Positions 1 to 19,253 of a stretch of 64,000 bases of DNA are shown here, piece after piece. The position numbers were made by a program, and so were the translations under genes. Below the pieces are notes generated by a model. The model did no database searches. It saw nothing but the letters and a program-made list of their open reading frames with translations, and had not been told where the DNA came from. Source of the stretch: Microcebus murinus (lineage: Eukaryota > Chordata > Mammalia > Primates > Cheirogaleidae); the NCBI RefSeq assembly GCF_040939455.1, contig NC_134136.1, forward strand, positions 105,760,014 to 105,824,013, in the 5' to 3' direction. The number at the start of each line of letters is the position of its first letter. The first letter of the stretch is position 1.

Positions 1-117
1 CATAAAATCTCATAAAATAACATTTTTCAGCTGTTCTTGTTTGGTTAATTACTCTCTCCTTACCCAAGTCACTTGATTTGCGTTTACATTTATACTTTTC
101 AAAATTAAGTGCTCTGG

Positions 118-414
118 AACAGTGCTACTCAAAATATGGTCCTTCACAAGTATAGAAAAAGAGAATGTGTAAAGCAATTTTATAGTATCTTGACATTGCC
201 ATGACATCCAAATGCATGATCAATGGGTTCATCTCATGGAACAGGGCACATACAGACCAGGTTGAATGTGGCTGAACTTGCGGGGTGAGTTACATGTGGT
301 GTGAATGCATATTAGTCAGTTTCAGTAGCACCACCTAAAATTTTGTGATGTACTGTGTGTTAAAAAACAACAACAACAAAAAACTCTGCCCTTCATCAGT
401 TTGAGAAGCACTAC
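118..414. mobile_element. hAT-type DNA transposon relic
   Basis: The ends form a terminal inverted repeat: cagtgctactcaaa at the left and a matching tttgagaagcactac at the right. This is the usual hAT-Charlie terminus. The interior is non-coding and the family is not resolved. Confidence 0.55.
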
Positions 415-511
415 TCTTAAAGTGATAGCCTCTTTACAGAACAAAAAAGCAAAATGTAAAACTAATCACTTTCTCACAAAATTAATGTTCATTAACATAT
501 GTATATAAACG

Positions 512-562
512 TATAGATATATATGTGTGCGTGTGTGCATCCATGCACACACACACTCATAT
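512..562. repeat. TG/CA inverted microsatellite
   Basis: A short alternating TA/TG run is followed by a CA run, so the two halves can pair (tgtgtgcatccatgcacaca core). It is a simple repeat with Z-DNA or hairpin potential. Confidence 0.7.
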
Positions 563-1625
563 ATAACATTTGTTCCAGTTATATAAGCTTCTATTTATGA
601 GGGGGCACAAGAACTTTCCTGGAGTTATGCAAGCGATCAAGACTTTGTGGCATAGCAAATTTTGAAACATTCTCCCAGAATATCAGCAATTCATAAATAA
701 GCTAATGATTCAGCCACTGTGTCATAAGAGAGACTTTCAGAATATTTTTAGGTCATTTTATTACTACCGTGGAGGGTACAGACTTTAAAAACTCTCTATC
801 TATTTTATGTGAGTGTTCTGCTATTCTGAATCTCTTTCCAGCAAAATTGCAGCTCCCAAGAGACGTACAGAGGTAATCAGACTGGTGCGCTTGAAAAAGA
901 AATATTGGAAATGTCTGAATAAGAGCAGACATGTTTTTAGATGCCTTTACTCCGCGTGCAAAAATCATCTTCTGCAGACCCAGCTACATGAAATTGTACA
1001 CATCCAGCACTTTTCTTACAGCTGCAGGTGTAACCTTAATGTTCCTCTTATTTAGATCAAGTAAACTACAATTTGGCAGCTCTTTTAAAATTGTAAACCA
1101 GTCAAAGTCTGAGAGACAATTCTTTCTGAGTTTCCTTCTGAAATAAGCTTTGGGAGATGCAATTCAGAAATATCTGTTTATTTATGTTCTTCAATTAGAA
1201 GCTTTAAATCAAGTTATTTGAACATAAAAAATATGTAATAGAATATTCCATTAAAATACCATAAGTTTTGATTTGGAAATTACATTTCTATTTTACAAAT
1301 GGGGGAAATTAACTGATCCTAATCAAAGTTAACAGAGCAGATTATTTTTTTTCTTTTATAAGAAGGATAGAAGTAAAGGAAGAACATTTATAACAGCCTA
1401 AATATCAAATTTGAGTAAATTTCCTGTGCTAATTTTGTCAGTGAGGGAATAGAGAATGTCATTTGGGATTCCACATCTTAATTATGCTGATAATGCAGTT
1501 TTGTAAATCATGCTCAGAGTAATGGATGTTCCTTTGAGAACAGAGAACTAGGAGGCATAAAATGTTTGTCCTGGACTTCATTCCTTATCTTCTACCCATA
1601 TAAATGAGTTTGAATAAGTCAAGTC

Positions 1626-1964
<339 letters not shown>

Positions 1965-4023
1965 TCAAGTCTTAAGCCTCAGCCTGCCCAAGTCCAAATG
2001 GAAAGAAGGAAAGAGTTCCCCATCCACTGATAAGGTAGCCTTATTTTCCAAATCAAACATAGTAAGTATACTCAAGGGGGTGATAGGACAAAGATCTGAA
2101 ACTGAAATTGCTAGAAAACCCAGGTCATATACCAGCTAATTTACAGCTGTGTGAGGATTAAATACTGTTTTATTTCTGAAAATTCTTTGTATATTGTAAA
2201 GTGCTTCAGAAATGAAAGTATAATTATTCTAAATACAATTATTCTATTATTCATATCCTCCAGGCTGTTGGTGACAAAGAGAAATTGGGGGCGGTAAGCT
2301 GACAGCATTCATACAACCAAGCCTTACTCTAGCCAGGAGTTAATCAAAACCAGACATTTAGAAGTGAAAGATCACCACCCAGCATGATATATAAGAGAAC
2401 TAAGACCAACAGAAAGCAAAGGACTAGCCTAAGGTCATATGCAAGCTGGTATCTGAATCTAGATATCCTTTCCAGGTCCAGGCATTATGGTAGTAGAAAG
2501 TCAAAAGGTGGAGGTTTTAGCATTTAGCAATACTTAAGGAACTAGAGGCAAGAGCCAAGGAAGGCTAAATATTGAGTAGCTCCATTTACAAAATATGCTG
2601 AGAAAAGCATTAGGACAAGCTCCTAATGCAAAAGGAATTCATAGTCATTCAGAATCCTGCAGTTCCCAATCTAAGAGCATCCTCAGGAGTGAATACTTAA
2701 TGAAATGCAGGAAGCCTATCAAAAGAGAAGGAGAATGAGCAAACATCTATGATATTCTTTCCTCTTGAGCAAACTGAGGAAAGAGGTACAAGAATTTCTA
2801 TGATAGTGTTTTTATATCTCTTGTAATGACTTATTAATAATGCTATTCATGTATTTTGAAAAAGCTCTTAGTTCCGTTGACTTAACTAGGACTTAACGAG
2901 TCCTCTTAACTAGGACTGCTGAAGAATCACACTAACCTCAGACCCATCAGACCCTAAAACTGAGCCCTGATTTTAATATTCCGTAGCTCTTTACAGGCAA
3001 TAGACATGAGCCTAAGAGCCACATGCTGATGGACTGCCTTCAAATCACACAGTTTTTTATCACCACTTTTCATTAGAATACCTAAAGCATTCACAAATCC
3101 ATTTTTGAAAATTAAAAACTTTTACATGATTTGGGTGACCAGTGTACTGGATAGTGGGTTCCAAAACTTGGATAACAGATAAGAGGGGCTAGAATCTTCT
3201 GAAGAATACTATAACTTCAGGAAAGGAGGAGAACTAATCCCTCTTGAGAAAAAAACTGGCAGTTAAAGGAGCTTCAGTGAAGGAAAAGGAAATTGGAATA
3301 AGTAATGTAAGAACACACGGTGCATCTAGATTTTAATACACTGTGTGAAACAAAGTTATTTGATATTCTGAAGCTTAGTGATTCTCTCTTGGCATCATCC
3401 TGTTTTTACCTATATGTCTCCTTTGTAAACTGGTATTCCCATATTGTATTGATGGCATCACAAATGTAAAAAAACTCATATTGTAATTTAGAAAGGAATC
3501 ATGGGGGTACCATAAATATTTTATTGTATTTATAATTAATAGACCCCTAGCAAGGCAGCCTAAGAAATACTTTTTTAAAAGTATTTTTAAGCAGCACATA
3601 TTATGTGTGTGTAGGGAGAGGAGCTTTTTAAAAAATAATTTCTTAAAATTACAGTAATAAACTTATGGACCTAGACATAAATTGTGAGAAAATGATAGGC
3701 TTTTAATCATACAATTGCACTTCATGTAAATCAATATTATATCAGTATTTCAAAATAAATTCCAGAGTATATTACTACCTAATATCTACTGATTTTGTAA
3801 ATACCTTTTGGATCCTTGAAAAGCTTTTGGTTTTAAATCACCAAGATAACCCTATTGGAACAACAGTCTTTTCATTGGATTTGCAAAAATGCTAAAATCT
3901 GAAATTAGCCTGATGAATTCAGTGTATTATGACTCCTAAGAAATGATGAAGAATGTGCCCTCTCAATAATGAATGGATGGCCCAGGGGAGTCTTGTGGGA
4001 AATATCTCAAGAGCTTCCCTAGT

Positions 4024-4115
4024 TTTATTTCAGAATATTATGGAGGTACAAACATTTTGGTTACATAAATTGCTTCTGTACCGTTTGAGCCAAAGTTATA
4101 AGCGCCTCCCTATTT
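4024..4115 (-). mobile_element. L1 3' end fragment
   Basis: The stretch beginning ttttatttcagaatattatg and running through the ggtacaaac motif is the antisense of the L1 3' end seen elsewhere here (28.9 kb, 45.1 kb). Only about 90 bases remain. Confidence 0.6.
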
Positions 4116-6189
4116 GATAACAGCTTGCCTCAATCAGCCTGTAATGCATTACAGGCAGATGGGTGGCATGATCTTTTCCTGTTGTTTGTTTTCCTAGAAT
4201 GTACATTTTTTAAAATAGGAATGATTGAAATTTTCAAAATCCATTTGTCTGCAGAGTTAGCCAACAGGTATCTCTTGAAAAATTGTGATCACAGCAAGTT
4301 TTGGAAACAGTCTGCCCCACACGTAGCCCAAAGTAAGAGAAAAACAAAATTCTTAGACAGTTTTGTCCAGTACCCTTATTTTAAAAGATACCAAGGCCTA
4401 CAAAAAACAGATATGGACACTTTTTTATATCCTACTCACCCCACTACTAATCTCCACTACTATTCTATGATTGTTGGGGGTTGTCACAGAAACACTGAAA
4501 GAAAACTGTTTTCCAAGTTGTTATTAGTGATTTCTTACCCACTAAAATCCAAGATGATGCTTTTGCCAAACCATTAATGAGGTGTAAAAAATTTTCTGTA
4601 GACTCAAATTCCGGACTGTCCAGTTATCATAATGAACATTTAAATTATTTATTGACTATGTCTTGCTTTGTTTGTATGGGAGACTGACATTTTCCCTCAT
4701 AACTTGGAATTTTTTTGTACATATACACAGCCTTAAAATAAGGAGAAAACACCAATATTTGTAACATTTGAGGAAATCCCATTCTAAAAAGCCATTTTAT
4801 ATCTGTTGGGAATAATCTGAAATTGATCCCTTTACAATGGTTTTTGTTGCTTTTTTTTTTTAAACCAAAAAATTCAGTCCTGTTTTCTCTTTCTACCACT
4901 AAAATTTCTAAGTCCGCTTTTTTTTTTTTGTAACTGGACATATTTAGAGACTTCAAATGCATGAGATGATCTTGTGCTTAAAGTTACCAAAGTCCATGAG
5001 AATCAGAGTACTTAACCTGATTCCATATAGGTATGGGGGGGGGGCTATTGCTGGTTTTCTGTCATTGGTTCCCACTGGTTAATGAATTGCAGATGTAGCA
5101 CACTAAGGAACGGGATGGGGGTACTGATGAAACTTTTTTACTAAATATCTAATTGTAAATAATATAAATTAATTGTAGAAAGTCAGTGAAAAAATGAGAA
5201 ACACCAAGAATTTATTATTTGGAGATTTTGATATTAATATTTCAATTAATATTATATCCTTTCATCAGTTAATGTCCAAGTGCTATTTGTTCAGTTCTTA
5301 AAAAATGCTTTTGGCTTATATTATGTTGTTCAGGCCCTGGGTGCAGGAGAACACCTGAATGCTTTGGGCGGTGAGGCAGGTAACATAAACATTTGTTAAA
5401 CAGGCTGTTAGGGATTTTGGCAAATTAGAGAATGGAATCCTCCCTAGAAGTAAGCATATTTAGGAATGTATAACATTTCACGCATGCCGTGAACTACTGT
5501 AGCTTCTATAGCAGAGACATGTCTGTGGTGGGGGCGGGGCAGAGGGGATAAGCTACATCTGGATATTTTCGGCACACGGTCACAGAAGTCAGGTTCAAGT
5601 TCTATTAGAAGAGGAGGATAGATATGGTCTCAAACATTTGACACATCAGACCCCTACATCATTTCTGCTTTCATGATACCTTTCATGAATTGAGTGTAGT
5701 TGAAGGCTTCCAACCATTTCATCCAGCTTAAAATAGCAACTTGGACCTAAAGGGATGTCTCTTGAAGAAGAAAATATTAAGAAGAAATAAAAGGTTTCTT
5801 TTTAGTATGTTATACTTATATGTCAACTCTGAAACACTATAATCTGGGGGAAGGGAAGGTGATGCTGGTAGTTAAGCCAGTTAAGGTCACCTCAGGGATG
5901 TAGTCACATAACAAACTAAATCAATCACTCCATATGTGCTGGGCAACAGTGAAAGGAGTGCCCACAGTTTAGGAACCCATCACACCATTTCCAGAAATAC
6001 CATGGTTTCTTCCAGAAATAACCATTCAAGTGACTTTCCATCCATAGGTAAAACTGTCAATTTGTACCTAATTATAGCAGGTATGTAGTAACCAACATGG
6101 ACATACTTAACCAAGTGAATAAAATCAATGAGATCTGTGAAAATGCTAACAGAAGACCCAGAATAAATCCCAGTGTAGCCCTGATTAAT

Positions 6190-6320
6190 ACCTTTCTGAA
6201 CCTGATTTCACTGTCCTGTGAAATGAGGATGTTGATACCATCCACCATGCAGGTTAATTACTAGCATGTCCCATGTGCAGCACATATAGTTAGGCCCCCC
6301 AATAAATGGGAGATGTTATT
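6190..6320 (+). mobile_element. MIR fragment
   Basis: The order ctgtgaaatgaggatgttga, then a block ending in cagcacatatagttagg and aataaatg, follows the MIR core and 3' part in the plus orientation. Diverged and incomplete. Confidence 0.55.
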
Positions 6321-6494
6321 TGATGAGTTATCATTTGGATAAAAGTTAGCCTAAGAAATGTTTGATTATAACAAAATTACTGGAAATATTAGTTCTGAAA
6401 GCTGAACAGCAAATTTCTACACCTACTTCACTTGCAAGATGTTTGTTATTGGGCTAACAAGAAACAGAATTTCAAAAGGGGTTGGAGTTGATCA

Positions 6495-6562
6495 AACCTT
6501 TATGATGGGTATATTTTATTATATGCAAATTATACCTCAATAAAGTTGATTTAATAAAAGAG
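6495..6562 (+). mobile_element. L1M 3' tail
   Basis: The motif attatatgcaaattatacc followed by tcaataaagttgattt is the very 3' end of old L1M elements. Only the tail is present. Confidence 0.65.
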
Positions 6563-7091
6563 AAAGTTTACAATAAATGAGCTCTAAAATCCCCTGCGAC
6601 TGTAAAATTCCATTATCTTTCAAAATCCAGTGATGCCCAATGTCTCAAGCCATGACAGATAACCTGTTTTGAGTTTACCGCAACACACAAACTACTGGGA
6701 AAATTTTAGAAAGTGTACATTTAATTCCTATTGAAGTTGTAAACATCTATTCATTGATAGTCCATAATTAGCTTTTTATCAAACATGTTTAGAAATTTCT
6801 CATTAGAGAGTAATTTAAAGTAGGTGGTAGAGAATACTATACAATGAACGAGAAATATGACCATGGTATAATACTTTTAGGTGAAAAAAAGCAGGTTATA
6901 AAACAGCATGATTTAACTTTTATAAAAATGTATGTATAGAAATTTTTGACGATATCCACTAGATTATTATGTATTAATTAACTCTAAGGTGGATTACGAT
7001 TTATCTTTTCTCCTTTTTTGTCAAATTGTCTATATTTTCAAACTTTAAAAAATATGAAAAAGTATAATTCTTGTTTTAAAATAAAAGTAAA

Positions 7092-7416
7092 GGCTGGACG
7101 TGGTGGCTCACACCTATAATCCTAACACTCTGGGAGGCTGAGGCCAGGAGGATCACTTGAGGTCAGGAGTTCAAGACCAGCCTGAGCAAGAGCAAGACCC
7201 TGTCTCTACTAAAAATAGAAAAAATTAGCTGAGTATATAGAAAATATTAGCTGGGTGTAGTGGTATGTGCCTGTAGTCCCAGCTACTCAGGAGGCTCAGG
7301 CAGGAGGATTGCTTGAGACCAGGAGTTTGAGGTTGCAGTGAGCTAGGCTAATGCCACTGCACTCTAGCCCAGGCAACAGAGCAAGACTCTGTCTCAATCA
7401 ATCAATCAATCAATCA
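7092..7416 (+). mobile_element. Alu with (CAAT)n tail
   Basis: Two-monomer Alu, plus strand, with A- and B-box-like blocks in the left half. The tail has turned into a CAAT tetranucleotide repeat (five to six units). Both sides carry aataaaagtaaa, a 12-base target-site duplication. Confidence 0.95.
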
Positions 7417-8243
7417 ATAAAAGTAAAATATTACAACTAGAGATCACTGTGATTAGAGTGGAAAAAGTTATGATTGGGTTCAGTCTGTGTAAACCACAGG
7501 TTATAATCAAGAGGCCGAAAGACAACTTTAAATCAGCTCTTTGATGACAGATTTCTAGTTTCTCTAGAAAAATCAGAGGTCCTGAGAGTATTGGCTAGGA
7601 AGACCAGCTTGCCCAAGATAGCTGCTGCCTACTTCAGATGAAGCCTTCATTCTCTCATTTGCCAAAAGATAATCATTCAAGTTTTCCACCTGTGCTATAA
7701 ACAGTACAGCAGTATAAGCCAAAAACATTGTGTAGCGGCTGGAAACGTAGCACTGGAAGATTAGCTGATCTTGATTTTATTTAAATTTTAAAAAGTTTAC
7801 ACACTTACTGCTAGACTGAAATGACATTACTTGAAATGTATTGGCTATCTGTGAGTAGTAGAATTATAATTGACATTTTTTTCTTTTGCATGCTTTTTAT
7901 GTGTATTTTTCAGGTTTTCTAGAAAAAAATTAGATTATTTATAATTAGAAAAGAAGTTTAACAAAACCATTTTTTTGGCTAATATCTCCTCCCCTATTCC
8001 TTAGTGTCTCTGTAGCTGCAGTTGATTAACCAATGAGAACCTGTGACAGAAAAGCAGTGATAGCTATACACACACATTTACAGACAAGCACACCACATAT
8101 ATACACATAAACAGAATTTATGTTGAAGTACACTGATTCCCATGGGCTTTATTACTTAATTTAAATCCAAAGCGATCACCTCATGCATTTTAGTCTATAA
8201 AGATGTCCATTTAGAAAAATTCAGACTTAAAAAAATAGAGAAA

Positions 8244-8573
<330 letters not shown>

Positions 8574-8714
8574 TTAAAAAAACTAAACAAGCCACAACAT
8601 AAGAGAATTCATTTCAGATTATTTGCTGCAGATCTAAAACAACAGACTTGATGTTTGTGAATTATTAAAAAAGATTGGTGTTTTCCCCTTATTTTTATGC
8701 TCTGTACCTGTTTA

Positions 8715-8786
8715 AAAAATTCCAAATTATTCCCTGGTGGTCTAGTGGCTAGAAAAAAAAAAGAAAAGAAAAAAATTCCAAGTTAT
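8715..8786 (+). mobile_element. Retroposed 5' tRNA-Glu fragment with A-tail
   Basis: Bases 8731-8752 (tccctggtggtctagtggct plus ag) match the first 22 bases of tRNA-Glu (acceptor strand, D-stem and part of the D-loop) with one difference. The match stops abruptly and is followed by an A-rich tail (8753-8770). The unit sits between aaaaattccaaattat (8715-8730) and aaaaattccaagttat (8771-8786), a 16-base direct repeat with one mismatch. That is the signature of L1-driven insertion. It is not a functional tRNA gene: no anticodon or T-arm remains. Confidence 0.75.
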
Positions 8787-9285
8787 GAGAAAAAAACAAA
8801 CAAACCTGTCAGGCTCTCACACAAACACACAATAAGCCATAATAGAGAAATCATTGAAATGTTCACACTGATGACCTGCCAGGACTTTGGAAAGATGGCA
8901 GAAAATTCCTTTACACACATTTGTGGTTTGGCAAGTGTTGTCTTGATTTCACACAGAAGAAATCAATAAGAACAACTTGAAACAGTTTTCTTTCTTCTTG
9001 GGGGAGAAAAACCTGCCATAAATCGCAAGTGTTTTCCCATCTTTTTAGGCAGCAAAGAAAACTACAAAGACCTTTAGGCCTTCTCAGGTATACTGAATTT
9101 TCAGGAATCAATGAAATTTTAAAACTTATTTTTAGGAACCTCTGAAATAAAAAGAAAGCTTATTGTCAATTTTGGATAGGAAGATGCCATTGTTTTCACC
9201 TTTGAAACAATCTAGTGACATATTTATACAACAAATGACTTGCACACCACAAACTACTGTATCCTAAAAGGCCATCTGTCATCTA

Positions 9286-15123
<5,838 letters not shown>

Positions 15124-15143
15124 CCTTTGAGCTGTTCCCTCAT
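15124..15143 (-). CDS. DMD: Dp71 first exon, coding part (start codon)
   Basis: Dp71 is the short C-terminal dystrophin isoform made from a promoter inside intron 62. It keeps the EF-hand-like, ZZ and syntrophin/dystrobrevin-binding parts, but only half of the WW domain and no spectrin repeats. Here the minus strand has gcagccATGA at 15143, a good Kozak context, then codons for MREQLK and the first two bases of a Gly codon, followed directly by a gtaagt donor (15123-15118). Spliced to exon 63 the frame reads [15 protein letters not shown], exactly the known Dp71 N-terminus. The 5' UTR continues rightward in the CpG island; its length cannot be fixed here. A GC-rich reading frame stays open upstream of the ATG, but I take that as composition. 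Confidence 0.96.
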
Positions 15144-15767
15144 GGCTGCAAGGGCTCCGCGGTCGGGGGCGGGCGCGAGTGGAGGAGTGAGCTTCTCAGA
15201 ACCGCCGGGCTCCCCGAAAGTCGAGCGCCGCCGCCGCCGCCCAGGCTCGCAGCCGAAAGCACTGCGGAGGAGCGGGCGCTGGCAAGCGAGCGGGCGGGCC
15301 AGGGAGGGGGCGCTGCGGGCAGACGGGGCGGGGCTGCGCCGGGCTCCGCCCCCACCTAACGACCTGGGGACCCGGACTCCCAGAGACCGAACAGTCGGGG
15401 TTTGCAAAACAAAAAGGGAAAAGGAAAAGAGAGAAAGAAGGAGGAAGGCGATTTAAGGTAGAACCGGGAACCTGGGAGCCGCGCACCGGTTGTGCTAGCA
15501 CCCCCTTAAAACCTCCAGCAAGACTACTTGTTGCCTAAATAAATGACCTAGGTGCAAATGACCTCATGGCAGATAATTGTGTAGTCTTGGAGTTTTCTTT
15601 TTAAAAAATGAAAGAACAAAATCACACACATAATTCTCACAGCCATCTCCCCCTCAATTGAAGATTAAAGTGGCAGCGCGGCAGCGACATGAAATTCCGG
15701 TTAGGCTCAGCCTGGGCTAAATGAAATTCTCAAGAAGCCGTTGTATTTGTATTTGTGATGTATCTGT

Positions 15768-15897
15768 GGTTCTCAAAATGAGACCAGCAGTATCAGCATC
15801 ACTTGGGAACTTCTTAGAAATGAAAATTACCGGAGCCCGGCCAGACCCACTAAATCAGAAACTCTGAGTGCACTAAAGTTTCAGAACCACTGGTATA
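15768..15897. mobile_element. MER5-type hAT element
   Basis: Left end gtggttctcaaaatgagacc and right end tttcagaaccactgg are the MER5A terminal inverted repeats. The core has the family's 'agcagtatcagcatcact ... aaatcagaaactctgag' order. Non-autonomous and short. Confidence 0.8.
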
Positions 15898-17492
15898 CAG
15901 ACTCTCTAAATAACACACCATCACGTCTTTTTAGTATTCTTTCAGGAAAATCTAGAAGGAATTTGTTTCCAGTGGAACATTTTATTGGAAAAGTTACAGG
16001 GCCTGGGCAGTTCAAATAATTCTAATTGTAGAGTTTTCAGTATGATGATACAGGTTAACTACACACAATTATTTCAAGCTTGAAAATATTCCAAAAAGAA
16101 GAAAGCCTTCATTAGCACAAGCATTTTCCACAACCTTCGCATAATGTCTTAGATTAGCGTCCAAAGGGTATATCTTAAGATAAACTCCATTAATATTTTC
16201 ATTGTCCTCCCTTGTCCATTTATTTTGTTGGCCTGCTTTTGTTTTTATTTTCTTTCAACCATTTGCGTTTCACTGTCTGTCCTAGTTGATTCATTCCACT
16301 TCAGTCTACAGTTTCAACATGTTCTCCTTTTTCTTTTTAAATATCCCTTTTTTTACTCAACGTTTTTTCCCCTAGAATGTTTCAGCTGAAAGGACTGTAG
16401 ACACCCATCTCCCTTTACCATATGCTATAGCACCGGCAAAAGAGGCAAAAATAAAGTACATGGACAAAAGCAAAAGGGGGTGCCAGTGTTCTTCATTACC
16501 TTTGACAAACCAAATAAAAAGGTAAATGTTATTATCACTAAAGATATGTGCATGCGGGTATGATAGGTATTGCTATTTTAAAGCAAATATGGCACTTCTG
16601 GCGATTTGGCTCATAGATTGAGACTTATTAGTGTTGTCCTTTAGCCATTTTGAGCTAGTGAGTTGTGGAGGCAGCTACTATAATGGTCTGTGGGGGGCAT
16701 ACTAGGATTCGCTTTGAGTGAAATTGTCCCTTGGTCTAAGAGTACATTTTACGTCTGCCCCTATCTTTGACTGGGAGAGAGGGATTCCTGTTCAGTGATG
16801 AGGATATAGTGCCCTTTGCAGTTAATCAGTGACAGTAATCTCTGTGTCAATGTGGCAAATCACTTAAATTATTATTTATGTTTATTCCAACGAAAAGACA
16901 AACCTCCCGGCATGGACATTTACAAATATTAGAAATCAATCAAGTAAGGATTTGCAACACCTGTGTAGTGACAGGTGTTGTCATTCTCGTCCTCTCCTGT
17001 TTTTTCTCTGTTTGTTTGTTTTATATTTTTAAATTACCTGCACAAGATTCAGGAGTTCTGATATGCTTCTCTAAAATATAAATGCTCAAGTCTATTTTCT
17101 CAGTGTCCAATTAGAAAACTACTAAGAATAATTCATCAAAAAAAAGAATGGAAAATAATAAATCACTATTCAGATTTTTTTTTAAATTTGACAGATGGCA
17201 ATCCTCAAAAATACATCTTTAAGTTCTTTTTTAGACTGGAGTTATAGGCACTTGAAGACTTGTTCCCAAATCTTGATGTCATTTTAGAAATTAAATACTG
17301 AAAGTATTATTGAGAAATGACATGGGTATCACACTGTTCTGTTGTCAATTTTAGTCAGATTATGAGTTTTGCTTATTAGGGAAAGGCATTTAGAAAAGAA
17401 CATAATTGATATACCCTCATTGCATATGTAAATTATGTAGTGATGCCATGTATGATAATATATTAATTGCTTATTTATAGTAGCTGTTTCTT

Positions 17493-17516
17493 CTTATTAT
17501 TATTATTATTACTATT
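17493..17516 (+). repeat. (ATT)n microsatellite
   Basis: Six to seven tandem tta/att units in an AT-rich setting. Confidence 0.8.
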
Positions 17517-19099
17517 TTGATGTGAATCACAGACATGAAAAAAGCCTGTAGCTCTGTGACCAGAACAAACAAGTTGAAATCCTTACTCTAGAACCCACCA
17601 TAAGCTACATGTCCCCAATACCACTGGCTAGAATGTGGTGGTGCAAGGATTGGCACTAAGGAGTCCGACTCCAAGGTTCATATTCTTAGCTACTCTGCTA
17701 CACTGTTATGGAGAGACATGGCTTCTTCTCTTGTGGGAAAGGTCTGTGTTTTGTCTAGTGTACTCATAGGCAATCTCACCGATGGCCAAGAGCAGAGGAG
17801 AGTAAATTTGCTAGAGATAAGGGTAAAGAAGAAATGAGATGAGATGAGGTCAAAGAAGGCAGTCCAGGACATTTTCCCACAGCCAAAACTCTAGTCTTTG
17901 AACCACTTAAACTTTGTGGGTAACTTGAAAAAATAACAACCTCTCTGACCTAAGGGACTGTGCTAGATATTCCTGCATTCTCCCCTCCATCTCTATTCTC
18001 TGTCCTTCTCCTCTGCTCTGTGCCCCAGGAGACTGGACCTCTGGGGGGGGGGCATCGGTCAGGCTCTCTTGCCCTTTTGCTTTCTTTTGCTTTCAGCCAA
18101 TGGGAGGCACTGATGAAAGGCCTATGGAAGGAGATGAAAGGGCAGGAAGAGAGTGATGCTTGGGTATTTATTCTCCAGGCTCCCTCCTGCTGGCCTCTGG
18201 CCTGGCAGCAGTTGAGTTCTTTGACCTGCAGCCACAAGTCTTACTGTGTAGTCCTTTCCTGCAGCAACAGCATTCTGCAGGTTCCCCAAACTGTTCCCTC
18301 CCCTTACCCCTTTGGCCAAGTGTTTACCATTTTTTGTTCTTTCTCCTAGCCTGCCCAGATCTTTGTAAATAGCCTTTTCATTATACTCTCTTCAAGTACC
18401 CCTTTTGAATATACCAACTGTTTCTCCCGGACCCTGACCAAACAGGGACCTACCCAACCAAAGCCATCCTCTGGGGCAATACACCAGGTGCTGGGTGGGG
18501 ATTACTAATAAAGGAGAACACCAGCTCCCTCTGTCAGAGCTGAAAAGCAAAGTAGACTCATTCATTGAACAAATATTAGTATAGGCCTCCATCTTGGTAG
18601 ACCCACAAAGAGCTTCTGGCCTGTTGGAGGTAAAAGCAAATCAATATTTATCAATGGTGATGGCAGCAAGTGTGAAGGTAAAGAGACTGCCAACATCTTG
18701 TTCTTTCCAAGAGCTTCAATGTTCTGCTTGATCCTTTGGAGAGAATGTCAAGATAGGGGTTAGGGAGGTGAGCAAATTTAGAAGGGCCTAGTGTGACAAT
18801 CCAGAGTTCGACCTATATCCTGAAAGATATGTAGGGAGCTTTTTAAAGAAGAAGGAATTTAAGCATGAGAATGGCTCTGTCATATTTGTCATTTAGAAAA
18901 ATCACTCCCGCAGTGATGTGGGGGCTCGATCAGAAGAGAGAGTCTGGAATTCAGAGACCAGGTACAAGTTGGCTGCAATACGATGAGGATCTGAAACTAT
19001 GGCAGTGGCAGAAGGAGTGGATAAATGGTAGAATAAAGTATAAATTACAGCAGCTTTGGCTGACAGGTCGTATGAATAGAAGGGAGGGAAGACCTAAGG

Positions 19100-19253
19100 C
19101 AATAGTCCTCAAGTTTGGTCACTTAGTGGAATGACCAAGGGAATTTTAAAAAATTTGGATGTCTGGGTGCCACCACCCTAATATTCAGATTTAATTGGGA
19201 TTTTTAAGGCTCTCCAGATGATTCTAACATGCAACCAAGTTTGAGGACCGTTG
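19100..19253. mobile_element. MER5-like hAT element
   Basis: The left end caatagtcctcaagtttgg and right end ccaagtttgaggaccgttg are inverted copies of each other, and the interior follows the MER5 layout with a gtgccaccacccta block. More diverged than the copy at 15.8 kb. Confidence 0.7.

Noticed and set aside
4125..4577. A 150-codon plus-strand open frame outside repeats
   Set aside because: No recognisable domain, no splice or promoter context, and one frame of this length is plausible by chance in 64 kb.
8731..8752. A tRNA-Glu gene
   Set aside because: Only the first 22 bases are present, followed by an A-tail; no anticodon or T-arm.
15144..15407. Upstream in-frame extension of the Dp71 start (frame open to an ATG at 15407)
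   Set aside because: The known Dp71 start is at MREQLKG with a good Kozak context; the upstream stretch is CpG-island 5' UTR/promoter.
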